Below are positions 41,820 through 50,301 of a stretch of DNA of 64,000 nt, in pieces. The position numbers were made by a program, and so were the translations under genes. Position 1 is the stretch's first letter. Each line of letters begins with the position of its first letter. The stretch lies in assembly GCF_025860405.1 (NCBI RefSeq), contig NZ_CP063785.1:7875390-7939389 (forward strand), read 5' to 3'. The notes below the pieces were generated by a model that worked only from the letters and a program-made list of their open reading frames with translations, ran no database searches and had not been told where the DNA came from. Source of the DNA: Tolypothrix sp. PCC 7712 (GTDB taxonomy: Bacteria; Cyanobacteriota; Cyanobacteriia; Cyanobacteriales; Nostocaceae).

Positions 41820-42257
41820 TCAGTTAAAAGTGACTGAGCCACTAAATGTATTACCTTGGAAGACATTCTTAATCTCATCTGCTAACTTGGCATTGTTGAC
41901 AACTGAAGGGTTTGAGGTGATTTCTTTTACTAATTTTTGAATTTCTTTCCCAGTCTCAGACTGATCGTTTTTAATGGCTGCTTCTACGTCTACAACTGCT
42001 TGAGCAATTTCTGGATCTTGTTCGGCTGCTGCTTTCAATTCCAGCACTGCTTGACCATAATCTAGTCTTTGGGTTTCATCAGCTTCTACAGTCGCAGTCA
42101 GCAATGGCAATTTATTCTTCTTACGTAGCTTGTCTATTAACTTGCCACTTTGCGTCCAAACCGCATCACCAATATTTTCGCCAATTTTTTCTTGTGCTTT
42201 ATTCCAAAGTATAGAGGCGATCGCATTCACCACAACCGTTAGCGTCACAAGTTCCAT
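41820..42257 (-). CDS. Small protein upstream of and in frame with the NACHT gene
   Basis: A 145-aa protein: an N-terminal hydrophobic helix (MELVTLTVVVNAIASILWNK), then an amphipathic acidic/helical region and the ending KNVFQGNTFSGSVTFN. Proteins of this type commonly precede or form the N-terminus of cyanobacterial NACHT proteins and may be an effector-associated or membrane-tethering domain. It is in the same reading frame as the NACHT ORF, separated by TGA and 24 sense codons. Its function is unknown. Confidence 0.75.
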   Translation of the reverse strand: MELVTLTVVVNAIASILWNKAQEKIGENIGDAVWTQSGKLIDKLRKKNKLPLLTATVEADETQRLDYGQAVLELKAAAEQDPEIAQAVVDVEAAIKNDQSETGKEIQKLVKEITSNPSVVNNAKLADEIKNVFQGNTFSGSVTFN

Positions 42258-42537
42258 AAACTCAAAGTCAATGTGGAAATTACTTATATCTGCTCTAATT
42301 TGGTATTATGGCAGCAATTTTTACTTACAAGCAACGGATAGTTAAGGAAGCCTAATTTGCGATCATCCACCTTTTAACTTAAATAATCAGGGCATAGCAG
42401 TGCTATGCCCCTACAACAGATGATAGATATGACGGATGTTAAGGAACTTCCAGAAAATAAATTATCCCATTTTCAGATTGGCAGAGTCTTTCTCCTCTGC
42501 ATACACAGCAATGGAATATTTTTTTAGTTAAAAGTCC

Positions 42538-43392
42538 CTAAGCTGGCAATACTCTTGCAAAGGTTTGATCGCTATATTGCTTACAACATTCTGGACGTAA
42601 AGGATTCTTAGCAGTGTACACAAAAAACAGAGTAGACCGTGATTGTGTACGGGGTTTACCGTGATGGAAAATAGCTCTCGGATCTGCAATAACTATGCTT
42701 CCAGCTTTCCCTGGACATGATTTCCACAGTGACTTAGGCACAATTTTTTCTATCTCTGCATCATTCAGCCCGACTAAACCTTTTGCGGTTTTGGGTACAA
42801 TCTTAGAGCGAATTTGCAACTGTTGAATTAATGACAGTTGAGATTTAGGAATATACTCAAATGGGCCATTTTCTACACTCACATCATTTAGGTAGATAAT
42901 TACCTTAACCATGCGACGGTCTTCTGCATCTAGGTGCCATAATTCTGTAGTTAGTTGCTCATCATTGGCAAAGTCTCGCCGTAAATGTACGCCTTGAAAG
43001 GCAATCGGTAGACCGATATAGTTTTCGATAATATTCAGTAACCTTTGTTCACTTCCCCAGTGAAAAAACTCAGGTAAATCTGTGACAGTAAAAATCTGCG
43101 GATAAGCTGGATTTTCTAAGCTACCAAATTTTTGCGGATTTTTATATTTAGCAGCTAAAGCTAATTCCATATTAGCCAACTGGCTTTCGGCAGATGGAAT
43201 CAATGCTGCTGTTTTGGGAAGTGCTAAATCTTGCAAAGAAGTAGTCACAACTCCTTCTTGACGCAGAGTATCAACAATCAACTTATCTTGTGGAGATAGC
43301 GCAGGTAATTTCCTGGAATGGCGCATTAAATCTATTCTGTAACGCAATTCGGAGGGGATTCTGGGAATATATTTATACAGTTGATTGAACAT
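42538..43392 (-). CDS. Phytanoyl-CoA dioxygenase-like 2OG/Fe(II) oxygenase
   Basis: Non-haem iron oxygenase of unknown substrate. The iron triad reads as His-x-Asp in LWHLDAEDRR and a distal His in AIFHHGKP; the Arg in TQSRSTLFFVY would bind 2-oxoglutarate. IIYLNDVSVENGPFEYIPKS is a typical double-stranded beta-helix segment. Length is 284 aa. The N-terminus holds a helical region (1-60). It is isolated, with the NACHT locus on one side and repeat DNA on the other. Confidence 0.85.
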   Translation of the reverse strand: MFNQLYKYIPRIPSELRYRIDLMRHSRKLPALSPQDKLIVDTLRQEGVVTTSLQDLALPKTAALIPSAESQLANMELALAAKYKNPQKFGSLENPAYPQIFTVTDLPEFFHWGSEQRLLNIIENYIGLPIAFQGVHLRRDFANDEQLTTELWHLDAEDRRMVKVIIYLNDVSVENGPFEYIPKSQLSLIQQLQIRSKIVPKTAKGLVGLNDAEIEKIVPKSLWKSCPGKAGSIVIADPRAIFHHGKPRTQSRSTLFFVYTAKNPLRPECCKQYSDQTFARVLPA

Positions 43393-43988
43393 AGCAAAAT
43401 ATCAACCTTTGAATGTTGAGTAGTAATTGATGGTATTAGTTACAATTTATGCTTATTGGTTTTGGGTAAAAGGTTAAAGGTTAAGGGTTAAAGGTTTTTT
43501 TCCTTTTCCCATTATCCTTTTTTCCCTTAACCGACAAATATTGAGTTTATAGCCAGGAGTTTCGCTCTTAACTTTGCTGCATTGAAGTGCTTGCTACAAA
43601 CTCATCAAAACTAATGCGATAGATAAATAAAAAATGGCATAATCATTATTAATTAACCGCTTGATTCCTACCATAATGTGACCTAATAAAAATTAGACAC
43701 TTTATAGTTGGTTGAATAGGTAATTGAAGCTGACACGTAAATAATTAATGCCAAAGCTAACGGGTTGTTGTGGTATTTGAAGGGACTGACATCACGAACA
43801 GCAGATGAGTACCACTACTGATGCACCGCCAATTTGGTAGATTGCTTTTCAACTATATAACTGGAAGCGAATTATAGAAGGTGCCGTTAATCATTCTTAA
43901 TATAATGTGGTGCGTCTGTGTGCCTAGCAATTGCTGAAGGAATGGGCGATCGCATCTTTGTTGAATATTGGAGAGCGATCGCACATTT
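43393..43988. other. Spacer with a decayed copy of the 126-bp element
   Basis: No gene is seen. A degenerate copy of the 126-bp element lies at about 43463-43543. The remaining AT-rich DNA and the stretch near 43740-43820 show no clear feature; remnants of a transposon cannot be excluded. Confidence 0.5.
43463..43543. mobile_element. 126-bp MITE-like element, decayed copy
   Basis: The right end, read as reverse complement, is CAATATTTGTCGGTTAAGG, one base from the CAATACTTGTCGGTTAAGG end of copy 1. The interior repeats AAGGTTAAAGGTTAAGGG as in copy 2. The left terminus is not recognisable and no target duplication is seen. Confidence 0.6.
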
Positions 43989-44711
43989 TTAATCATGGAC
44001 TTTGCCATCAGGCATAATTGCGCCTTGGAAGTCTACATCTGTGAGAATAGCGCCTGTCAAGTCTGCGCCTTTTAAATTGGCGTTGCGGAGGATGGCGTTG
44101 CTGAGATTGACATAGCTTAAGTCTGCATTTTGTAAACTCGCTTTTGTTAAATCTGTGGGCATATCTCCCCACTGCACTCTCCGGCTGAGGTTTGCTCGAC
44201 ACAATTTTGCGCCATCTAAGTTGGCGTGATGCAATGCAGCAGCTCTCAAGTCAGCGTAGCTCAAGTCTGCTCCTGTCAAAACCGCATATCCCAAATCTGT
44301 ACGCTGATCGGAACTAGGGCGTAAATCTGCTTGAAATAACAGAGAACGAGAAAGCTTGACACCAGTTAAATTAGCGCCACATAAACTAGCTTTGATTAAA
44401 TTCGCCGCTTCTAAATTACTCTTAATTAAGTTTGCACCAGTTAAATCTGCTTCTCTGAGGATTGCACCATACAAGTCTGCTTCACTTAAGTTTGTTCCCC
44501 AGAGGATAGATTCACTTAAATCTGCTTCACGCAGACAACCTTGACTGAAGTTAGTTTTACCGAGCCTAGTCTGACGTAAATCAGCATAGCTAAAATCTGC
44601 ACCACTGAGGTTGACGTTTGTTAGCTCTGCTTCTTGTAAATTGACTCGCTGAAAATTTCTTTCTCCAGTACCGTAACGCTTAAGAATTTCATCCAAATTC
44701 ATATCACTCAA
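43989..44711 (-). CDS. Pentapeptide repeat protein
   Basis: Right-handed quadrilateral beta-helix protein of unknown role. From residue about 20 to 235 it is made of A(D/N)LXX repeats (for example LREADLSESILWGTNLSEAD). Short N-terminal segment (MNLDEILKRYGTGERNFQRV) precedes. Length is 240 aa, soluble, without a signal peptide. It follows the nitronate monooxygenase gene after 14 bases, so the two form an operon. Confidence 0.93.
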   Translation of the reverse strand: MSDMNLDEILKRYGTGERNFQRVNLQEAELTNVNLSGADFSYADLRQTRLGKTNFSQGCLREADLSESILWGTNLSEADLYGAILREADLTGANLIKSNLEAANLIKASLCGANLTGVKLSRSLLFQADLRPSSDQRTDLGYAVLTGADLSYADLRAAALHHANLDGAKLCRANLSRRVQWGDMPTDLTKASLQNADLSYVNLSNAILRNANLKGADLTGAILTDVDFQGAIMPDGKVHD

Positions 44712-44725
44712 CTTTTGATTAATAA

Positions 44726-45838
44726 TTAAAGCGCAATCGCCGTTTGAGGCTGGGTTAACTCTGCCATCAGTTCGGCAATAGACACGATTCGCTCAGTGTA
44801 CCTAACATTCGCGCCAGAAAAGATTAAACCATTCTCTACATCACCTTGTCCTGCTCTAGCAAGGGCTTGTAGCAAACAGTAGGTTTTACCACTATCACGA
44901 CACAGACATGATTCTAAACAATTGGCAATGCATCGCCGCTCTATTGATGATGAACCTGCGATCGCATTTTCTGCAAATGCATTACGTAAAGCCCGGCTAG
45001 GTTTGCCTACAGGACTAGGCACTGTCATAATATCTTCTGCACAAGCCTGAAGATGAAATTCTTTATAACGGCGATCGGCATCACATTCCTCTGTAGTAAT
45101 AAAGCGCGTACCAATTTGCACACCATCTGCTGCGATCGCTAACATCTTATCAATATCACCCCTATCCCAAATTCCTCCGGTGACAATCAACGGTATACTC
45201 ACACCTAACTGATTTGCAAAATACTCCCGTAATTGTGCAATCACCGACGCAATTGAAAATCCTGGGGGATTAATCTGTTCGCACTGGCTAAAATGTCCGC
45301 CTACCTTCTGGCAATTTTCCACAATAAAAGCATCAGGTAAGCGATTGTAACGTTTTTGCCAAACTTGGCAGATGAACTGCGCTGCTTCCACATTAGAAAC
45401 ACTTGGCACCAGCGCTACATCAGGATAGTCTGCAGTATACTCTGGTAAAGTCAAAGGTAATCCGGCTCCAGTAATAATTAAATCTGCTCCTTCAGCCGCA
45501 GCAGTCTGAGCCAATACTGGATAATCTTTAGTAGCAACTAAAATATTTACGCCGATTACACCATCTGGACTGATACTGCGCGCCTTAGCTAGTTCATCAA
45601 TCAAAGCGAGTTTATTCGCTGTAAAAAAGCTACCGCGTTTGCGTTGGTCAAAATCAGGAGAATACAACCCCAGTCCCAGAGATGCAATGATACCCACTCC
45701 GCCTTCATTAGCAACAGCACCAGCTAACTTCGCGCCCGCAACACGCACAGCCATTGCACCTTGAACAATAGGATAGCGGGCAATATGTTTACCAATCCGT
45801 AGGGGAGGAAGGACATGGGTCATAACAGACTTGTTCAT
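44726..45838 (-). CDS. Nitronate monooxygenase (2-nitropropane dioxygenase family)
   Basis: FMN-dependent TIM-barrel enzyme oxidising nitronates, or a related FMN oxidoreductase. ARYPIVQGAMAVRVAGAKLA, NEGGVGIIASLG and IVTGGIWDRGDIDKMLAIAADGV with QIGTRFITTEEC are the family's FMN-binding segments. Length 370 aa is normal. A second Met at residue 6 is another possible start. It forms an operon with the pentapeptide protein downstream. Confidence 0.92.
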   Translation of the reverse strand: MNKSVMTHVLPPLRIGKHIARYPIVQGAMAVRVAGAKLAGAVANEGGVGIIASLGLGLYSPDFDQRKRGSFFTANKLALIDELAKARSISPDGVIGVNILVATKDYPVLAQTAAAEGADLIITGAGLPLTLPEYTADYPDVALVPSVSNVEAAQFICQVWQKRYNRLPDAFIVENCQKVGGHFSQCEQINPPGFSIASVIAQLREYFANQLGVSIPLIVTGGIWDRGDIDKMLAIAADGVQIGTRFITTEECDADRRYKEFHLQACAEDIMTVPSPVGKPSRALRNAFAENAIAGSSSIERRCIANCLESCLCRDSGKTYCLLQALARAGQGDVENGLIFSGANVRYTERIVSIAELMAELTQPQTAIAL

Positions 45839-46283
45839 TTATTAACTAAATAGCTGATAAGTAATTTTATCAGTGAGGTGGTCTGTTTGACAGGTTTTAA
45901 TTGGGCATTGGGTAATTGGTAATGGGTAATTGGTAATTGGATTTGTCGTTGCTTCTTTCTCCCCTTCCCCTGCTCCCTGCCCCCTTGCCTCTTCCCCCTC
46001 ATCCGATCGCTCCAGCCGCACCAAGCATCGCTAGTTAGCTTGTAATTGATAGTATCTCTTCTTTTCTCTACTTATCAGCACCCTTGCGCTAAGGGTGCTT
46101 TTATTTTTGCTGTATAAAATATGGGTAAAGGTAAAAGGTAAAAGGAGAATTACCGATATTTCTGGCATTTGTAGAGGGTTGTGTATCGTCCGTGCGGTTG
46201 TTTTGAAGCAACCAGAGAATAGGGAACAAAGAATAGAAAATAGGGAACAAAAAAGCTAATGGTGCGCGGCTAGTCCGAGGTTA
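45839..46283. other. Spacer with tandem repeats and an unassigned terminator
   Basis: GGTAATTGG-type repeats lie at about 45899-45942 and a pyrimidine-rich block at about 45957-46000. A plus-strand terminator at 46077-46108 has no plus-strand gene before it. No protein gene is seen. Confidence 0.5.
46077..46108 (+). terminator. Strong plus-strand terminator without a known gene
   Basis: A perfect 9-bp stem, AGCACCCTT with AAGGGTGCT, has a GCGCT loop and is followed by TTTATTTTT. The nearest annotated genes on both sides are on the minus strand. Confidence 0.8.
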
Positions 46284-46646
46284 TCAAAAACCAGCTGTAT
46301 TGCCCCTTATACCTTTGAGGCTTTCCACCTGTTGTAGAATGCGTTCACTAATGCGATCGCACGCTAAATCACAGAGTTCAAAAATCATTGGATCTGCAAT
46401 CTCGTAATAAGCACTGGTACCTTTAGGCTGACGAGATAAAATCCCTGCCTGAGTTAACACTTTGAGATGCTTAGACAAATTTGCCTGTCCCAAGCCAGTC
46501 GCTTCTGCAATTTCCATCACATTCATTGACCCTGACTTTAGACAAGTTAAAATGTGTAACCGACTCACCTCTGATAGCACCTTGAAATAGTCAGCAACCG
46601 CTGCAATCACAGCAGGTTCAGCCTCGGATGGCTTTGTTTCTAACAT
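46284..46646 (-). CDS. ArsR-family winged-helix transcription regulator
   Basis: Small dimeric DNA-binding repressor. The wHTH reads FKVLSEVSRLHILTCLKSGS, VMEIAEATGLGQANLSKHLK and VLTQAGILSRQPKGTSAYYE. The classical metal box ELCVCDL is absent at helix 3 (here MNVMEIAEATG), so it probably does not sense arsenite/cadmium through that site; Cys residues near FELCDLACD could still bind a ligand. Length 120 aa is normal. Its target genes are not evident from the neighbourhood. Confidence 0.92.
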   Translation of the reverse strand: MLETKPSEAEPAVIAAVADYFKVLSEVSRLHILTCLKSGSMNVMEIAEATGLGQANLSKHLKVLTQAGILSRQPKGTSAYYEIADPMIFELCDLACDRISERILQQVESLKGIRGNTAGF

Positions 46647-46805
46647 ATGGAGATTTAATGTTTAGCATAAGAAGGGTGTCTTACTTAATAAGTATATTGA
46701 CATTATTATGCGTTTAGCTTCATCGTCTCTCTACAGATAGAGGGAAAGGCTATTCCTATGGCAGAAGTCTTGCAGCAAATCAGCAGTTAGGTTATACGTT
46801 GATAA

Positions 46806-46836
46806 AAAAGCCTTCACTATATCAGAGAAGGCTTTT
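46806..46836 (-). terminator. Terminator of the GSG-repeat protein gene
   Basis: AAAAGCCTTC pairs with GAAGGCTTTT, loop of 11 bases. On the minus strand it is followed by six T residues, about 75 bases after the stop codon. Confidence 0.88.
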
Positions 46837-46909
46837 GGCAGTAAGAAAACTATTTCACTCAAAAGGCAATCGCCTGATGCTCAGTGGCTAACCAAAACAT
46901 TTCAGCGAT

Positions 46910-47800
46910 TTAATATCTTGTTGAGGAACCAGAACCTGTAACTTGATTAGGATCTGCATAAGCTTTGGGTGTTTCGCGCTTACGAGCTAAACCGGCTAAA
47001 CCAGCTAACCCTAATAAACCTAACCAACTCCAATCAGAACCACCGCGATCGCCTCTGACATCGCTAGTTTCTCGTAATGAGGGGTCAGTTGTGGTGCCTG
47101 TGCCAGTTCCCGTAGTTCCTGTACCTGTTGTACCAGTGCCATCAGTACCTGTGGTACCTGTGCCATCCGTGCCAAGACCTGTTGTGCCTGTACCATCAGT
47201 AGCCGTGCCTGTGCCTGTAGTGCCAGTACCAGTAGAACCTGTACCTGTTGCGCCTGTGCCAGTTCCTGTGCTATTAATGCCGCTACCTGTGGAACCTGTG
47301 CCTGTTGTGCCTGTACTATCAGTGCCTGTGCCGGAAGTACCTAAACCAGAACCATTACCTGTGGTGCCAGAACCAGAGGTACCTAAACCAGAACCGCTAC
47401 CTGTGGTGCCTGTGCCGGAAGTACCTAAACCAGAACCACCACCTGTAGTGCCAGAACCGGAAGTACCTAAACCAGAACCACTACCTGTGGTGCCAGAACC
47501 AGAGGTACCTAAACCAGAACCGGAAGTACCTAAACCAGAACCGCTACCTGTGGTGCCAGAACCGGAGGTACCTAAACCAGAACCGCTACCTGTAGTGCCA
47601 GAACCGGAAGTACCCAAACCAGAACCACTACCTGTGGTACCTAAACCAGAACCACTTCCTGTACCAGCGCTACCACCAGAAGAACTGCCACCACCAGAAG
47701 AGCCACTTTGGGCTGAGGCAGACATACTTAAGGGTACAGCAGTAAAACTGAGAGCAAACACACCAGCCAAAACAACTTTAGATAAATTCCAATGCCTCAT
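46910..47800 (-). CDS. WGxxGxxG-type envelope protein with GSG/GTG low-complexity region
   Basis: Exported protein of unknown function. A signal peptide (1-30, ending MSASAQ) is followed by about 200 residues of Gly-Ser-Gly-Leu-Gly-Thr-Ser and Thr-Gly repeats, then a C-terminal hydrophobic segment SDWSWLGLLGLAGLAGLARK with a basic stop, the WGxxGxxG-like sorting/anchoring domain common in cyanobacteria. A long open frame on the opposite strand (Pro-Val-rich) is a composition artefact. The repeat DNA is likely to vary in length between strains. Confidence 0.85.
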   Translation of the reverse strand: MRHWNLSKVVLAGVFALSFTAVPLSMSASAQSGSSGGGSSSGGSAGTGSGSGLGTTGSGSGLGTSGSGTTGSGSGLGTSGSGTTGSGSGLGTSGSGLGTSGSGTTGSGSGLGTSGSGTTGGGSGLGTSGTGTTGSGSGLGTSGSGTTGNGSGLGTSGTGTDSTGTTGTGSTGSGINSTGTGTGATGTGSTGTGTTGTGTATDGTGTTGLGTDGTGTTGTDGTGTTGTGTTGTGTGTTTDPSLRETSDVRGDRGGSDWSWLGLLGLAGLAGLARKRETPKAYADPNQVTGSGSSTRY

Positions 47801-48500
47801 GATTATGGTTCCTTAATTTAATTGATATTTTCGTGATTGATAGATTGTCAAAATGCTGTTGCAAATGAATATGTTACTCAATTCAGTCTTTTGAAACACG
47901 ACAGATTGAGGAACCCGCCAACTAATGGTGAAAGGTTTCAAAACATCCGGTAGATAAGATTGGAAGAAAGCCTGGGCAGTTTTCAGCGATAGTTAAAGAA
48001 CAAGAGCGTTCTCATTATTTTCATAAGGATTTTTATCTTCTGAAAAAACTTCTGCTTTTAGTATGATCCTGGTACTTGATTTAGAACTGCAACATTAAAG
48101 GAACAATATTTTGTACCCTCGTAAAAACCCCCACGACGGTTTGCTATCCGTCAAGGTAACTTTGATTAAGAATAACTGCTGTCGTTTGCCTAAACGTCTA
48201 TCAGAAGATTAAAATCACTTCTATCAAAAGTATTAGCCTACCCTTGCTCATCAAGGGCTTTTGTTGAAAATCAATGGTTAATGATTCTTCGAGTATTTAT
48301 GATAGTTTCCATAGCCAAAAGATTGATTTTCTTAAAAAGACAATATCTATAAAATTTGACAGTTTAATATTTTTTAAATTACATCTTTAGAAATATTGTC
48401 AAAATAGCAAAAATACTATTAATTTATCCTCTTTGTTAATAACTAATATTTCTAACTAAAGATACTCATATTTTAGCGATCGCGATTTTAATATACAAAT
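47801..48500. other. Long AT-rich spacer without a visible gene
   Basis: No gene, repeat family or structured RNA is recognised. Divergent genes on both sides imply promoters here. A HIP1-like GCGATCGCG lies just before the 48501 gene. Confidence 0.5.
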
Positions 48501-49082
48501 ATGACAATAGTTACCAGGAATCGTCTGCATCAATCGGTAATACCTTCTGAGAGTTTAGCTCAACAACGTCTTGCAGACGAGCGAATGCAAGATGTGAAGC
48601 TATTACTACAAAATTTAGCTCATAGTGAAGAAGCAACTATTAAACTAATTATTGATTGTCTCTATGATATTGGCTCGGTTAACTTAATTAATCAAAAATT
48701 GCGATCGCGTATTTTAAACCGCACCATGAAATCAATTGCCAGAATGTCTAAACCGGTGTTTAGAATTTTTGCATGGCATTGGTTTCAAAAGAACTGTCCG
48801 CAATTAATTGCTGATTGGCTAAAACTCAAGGTTGCTTTTGAAGATCCAACAGAATTACCTCAAGAAATCGCTGTAGCAGCTTCAGAAGTTAAACCATACT
48901 CTCAGTTAGAAGTAGACAAGATGAGCCGAGAGATTAAAACTTTGCGTCAGCAAGTCCGATGGCTAGCTGGGGTTTCTGTGGCTGCGCTTTCGGCTTTGGG
49001 GGTAACAGTGACTATATTAAACCGCACTCCAGAAGCGCCATTACAAAGTACACAGCAAATACAATCGATACTGCATCACTAG
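48501..49082 (+). CDS. Conserved hypothetical protein with C-terminal membrane helix
   Basis: Not recognised. The 193-aa product is mostly alpha-helical and charged, with conserved-looking NRTMKSIARMSKPVFRIFAW and LEVDKMSREIKTLRQQVRWL, then one membrane helix (LAGVSVAALSALGVTVTIL) and a short tail. The pattern, a soluble domain plus coiled coil and a tail anchor, is known among cyanobacterial proteins of unknown function. The stop codon TAG (49080-49082) lies inside the 10-bp target duplication of the mobile element that follows, so the insertion left the protein unchanged. Confidence 0.75.
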   Translation: MTIVTRNRLHQSVIPSESLAQQRLADERMQDVKLLLQNLAHSEEATIKLIIDCLYDIGSVNLINQKLRSRILNRTMKSIARMSKPVFRIFAWHWFQKNCPQLIADWLKLKVAFEDPTELPQEIAVAASEVKPYSQLEVDKMSREIKTLRQQVRWLAGVSVAALSALGVTVTILNRTPEAPLQSTQQIQSILHH

Positions 49083-49208
49083 CAATACTACTCGGTGAAG
49101 CGTTTTGAACCCAAAATTGGTTTTGGGGAAAAGGTTAAAGGTTAAGGGTTAAAGGTTTTTTCTTTCCCTTGAACCATTCCCCTTTTTACCCTTAACCGAA
49201 AAGTCTTC
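49083..49208. mobile_element. 126-bp MITE-like element, copy 2, with 10-bp target duplication
   Basis: Begins CAATACTACTCGGTGAAGC and ends as the reverse complement of GAAGACTTTTCGGTTAAGG. The perfect direct repeat GCATCACTAG flanks it (49073-49082 and 49209-49218). Same length as copy 1 at 1269-1394 and reverse orientation. Confidence 0.85.
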
Positions 49209-49282
49209 GCATCACTAGTTACAGAGACACGCTAAAGTTGCAAATGTGCGTGCATCTAGCTGGAGTTAGGAGGAAAAAACTT

Positions 49283-50290
49283 ATGAAAGCAGTCTTAATG
49301 ACAGCCGCAGGTAGCCCTGATGTACTAAAGGTACAGGAAATTACCAATCCTGGTGTTCCTGTAGGAGATACGGAACTTTTAGTACGCTTGGTAGCAGCTG
49401 GTATAAATCCCATCGATACAAAACTTCGTCAACGAGGTACTTTTTACCCCGAACAAATGCCTGCTGTTTTAGGATGTGATGGTGCAGGTGTGGTGGAAGC
49501 GGTAGGTGCTGGAGTGCAGCGCTTTCGCCCAGGGGATGCGGTGTATTTCTGCTATGGTGGCTTAGGCTCACACCAAGGCAATTATGCTGAATATACTGTT
49601 GTCGATGAGCGCTTTGTCGCCCATAAACCGAATTCTATATCTTTTGCTGAAGCCGCAGCCGCACCTTTGGTATTGATTACTGCTTGGGAAGCTTTATATG
49701 AACGGGGAAGGCTAGAACCCAAGGAAAATGTTTTAATTCATGCGGGTGCTGGTGGAGTTGGTCATGTGGCAATTCAACTAGCTAAACTTAAAGGTGCGAA
49801 TGTCGCTACCACAGTCAGTTCTCAAGATAAGGCGAACTTCGTTAAAGAACTCGGTGCTGATGAAGTCATTTTTTACAAACAAACTGACTTTGTGCAAGCC
49901 GCTTTAGATTGGACGAATGGCGAAGGGGTAGACTTGGCTTTTGATACTGTTGGTGGCGAAACCTTTGGTAAAACTTTCCCCGCAGTCCGAATTTATGGCG
50001 ATATTGTGACGATTCTAGAACCCGATCCCAAAACTGTTTGGAAAGTTGCGCGAAACCGCAACCTCCGCATTGGTTTGGAATTGATGTTAACACCGATGGT
50101 TCAAGGCTTAGTAGAAAGTCTTCAGCACCATGCAGAAATTCTCGAACAATGCGCCACTTGGATCGATCAAGGGAAGTTAAAAATCCATGTTAGCCACAAA
50201 TTTACTTTAGAAGAAGCAGCAAAAGCTCACCAATTACTTGAAAATGGCTCGATCGCAGGTAAAATTGTTCTGCTGATGAGCGATGAATAG
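49283..50290 (+). CDS. Quinone oxidoreductase-like MDR family protein
   Basis: Medium-chain dehydrogenase/reductase using NADPH; probably a zinc-free quinone or enal reductase. The N-terminal GroES-like domain starts MKAVLMTAAGSPDVLKVQEI; the nucleotide loop is HAGAGGVGHVAIQLAK. No zinc ligands (GHE pair, Cys cluster) are seen. Length 335 aa from the ATG at 49283, preferred to a GTG at 49238 because AGGAGG lies nine bases before it. The 126-bp element sits just upstream and may affect its promoter. Confidence 0.9.
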   Translation: MKAVLMTAAGSPDVLKVQEITNPGVPVGDTELLVRLVAAGINPIDTKLRQRGTFYPEQMPAVLGCDGAGVVEAVGAGVQRFRPGDAVYFCYGGLGSHQGNYAEYTVVDERFVAHKPNSISFAEAAAAPLVLITAWEALYERGRLEPKENVLIHAGAGGVGHVAIQLAKLKGANVATTVSSQDKANFVKELGADEVIFYKQTDFVQAALDWTNGEGVDLAFDTVGGETFGKTFPAVRIYGDIVTILEPDPKTVWKVARNRNLRIGLELMLTPMVQGLVESLQHHAEILEQCATWIDQGKLKIHVSHKFTLEEAAKAHQLLENGSIAGKIVLLMSDE

Positions 50291-50301
50291 TAAACAACAG
50301 T

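Noticed and set aside
46965..47816. 283-codon Pro/Val-rich open frame on the plus strand
   Set aside because: It lies exactly opposite the GSG-repeat gene. The absence of stops is a result of GGX-repeat codons, and the minus-strand product has a signal peptide, an anchor domain and a terminator.
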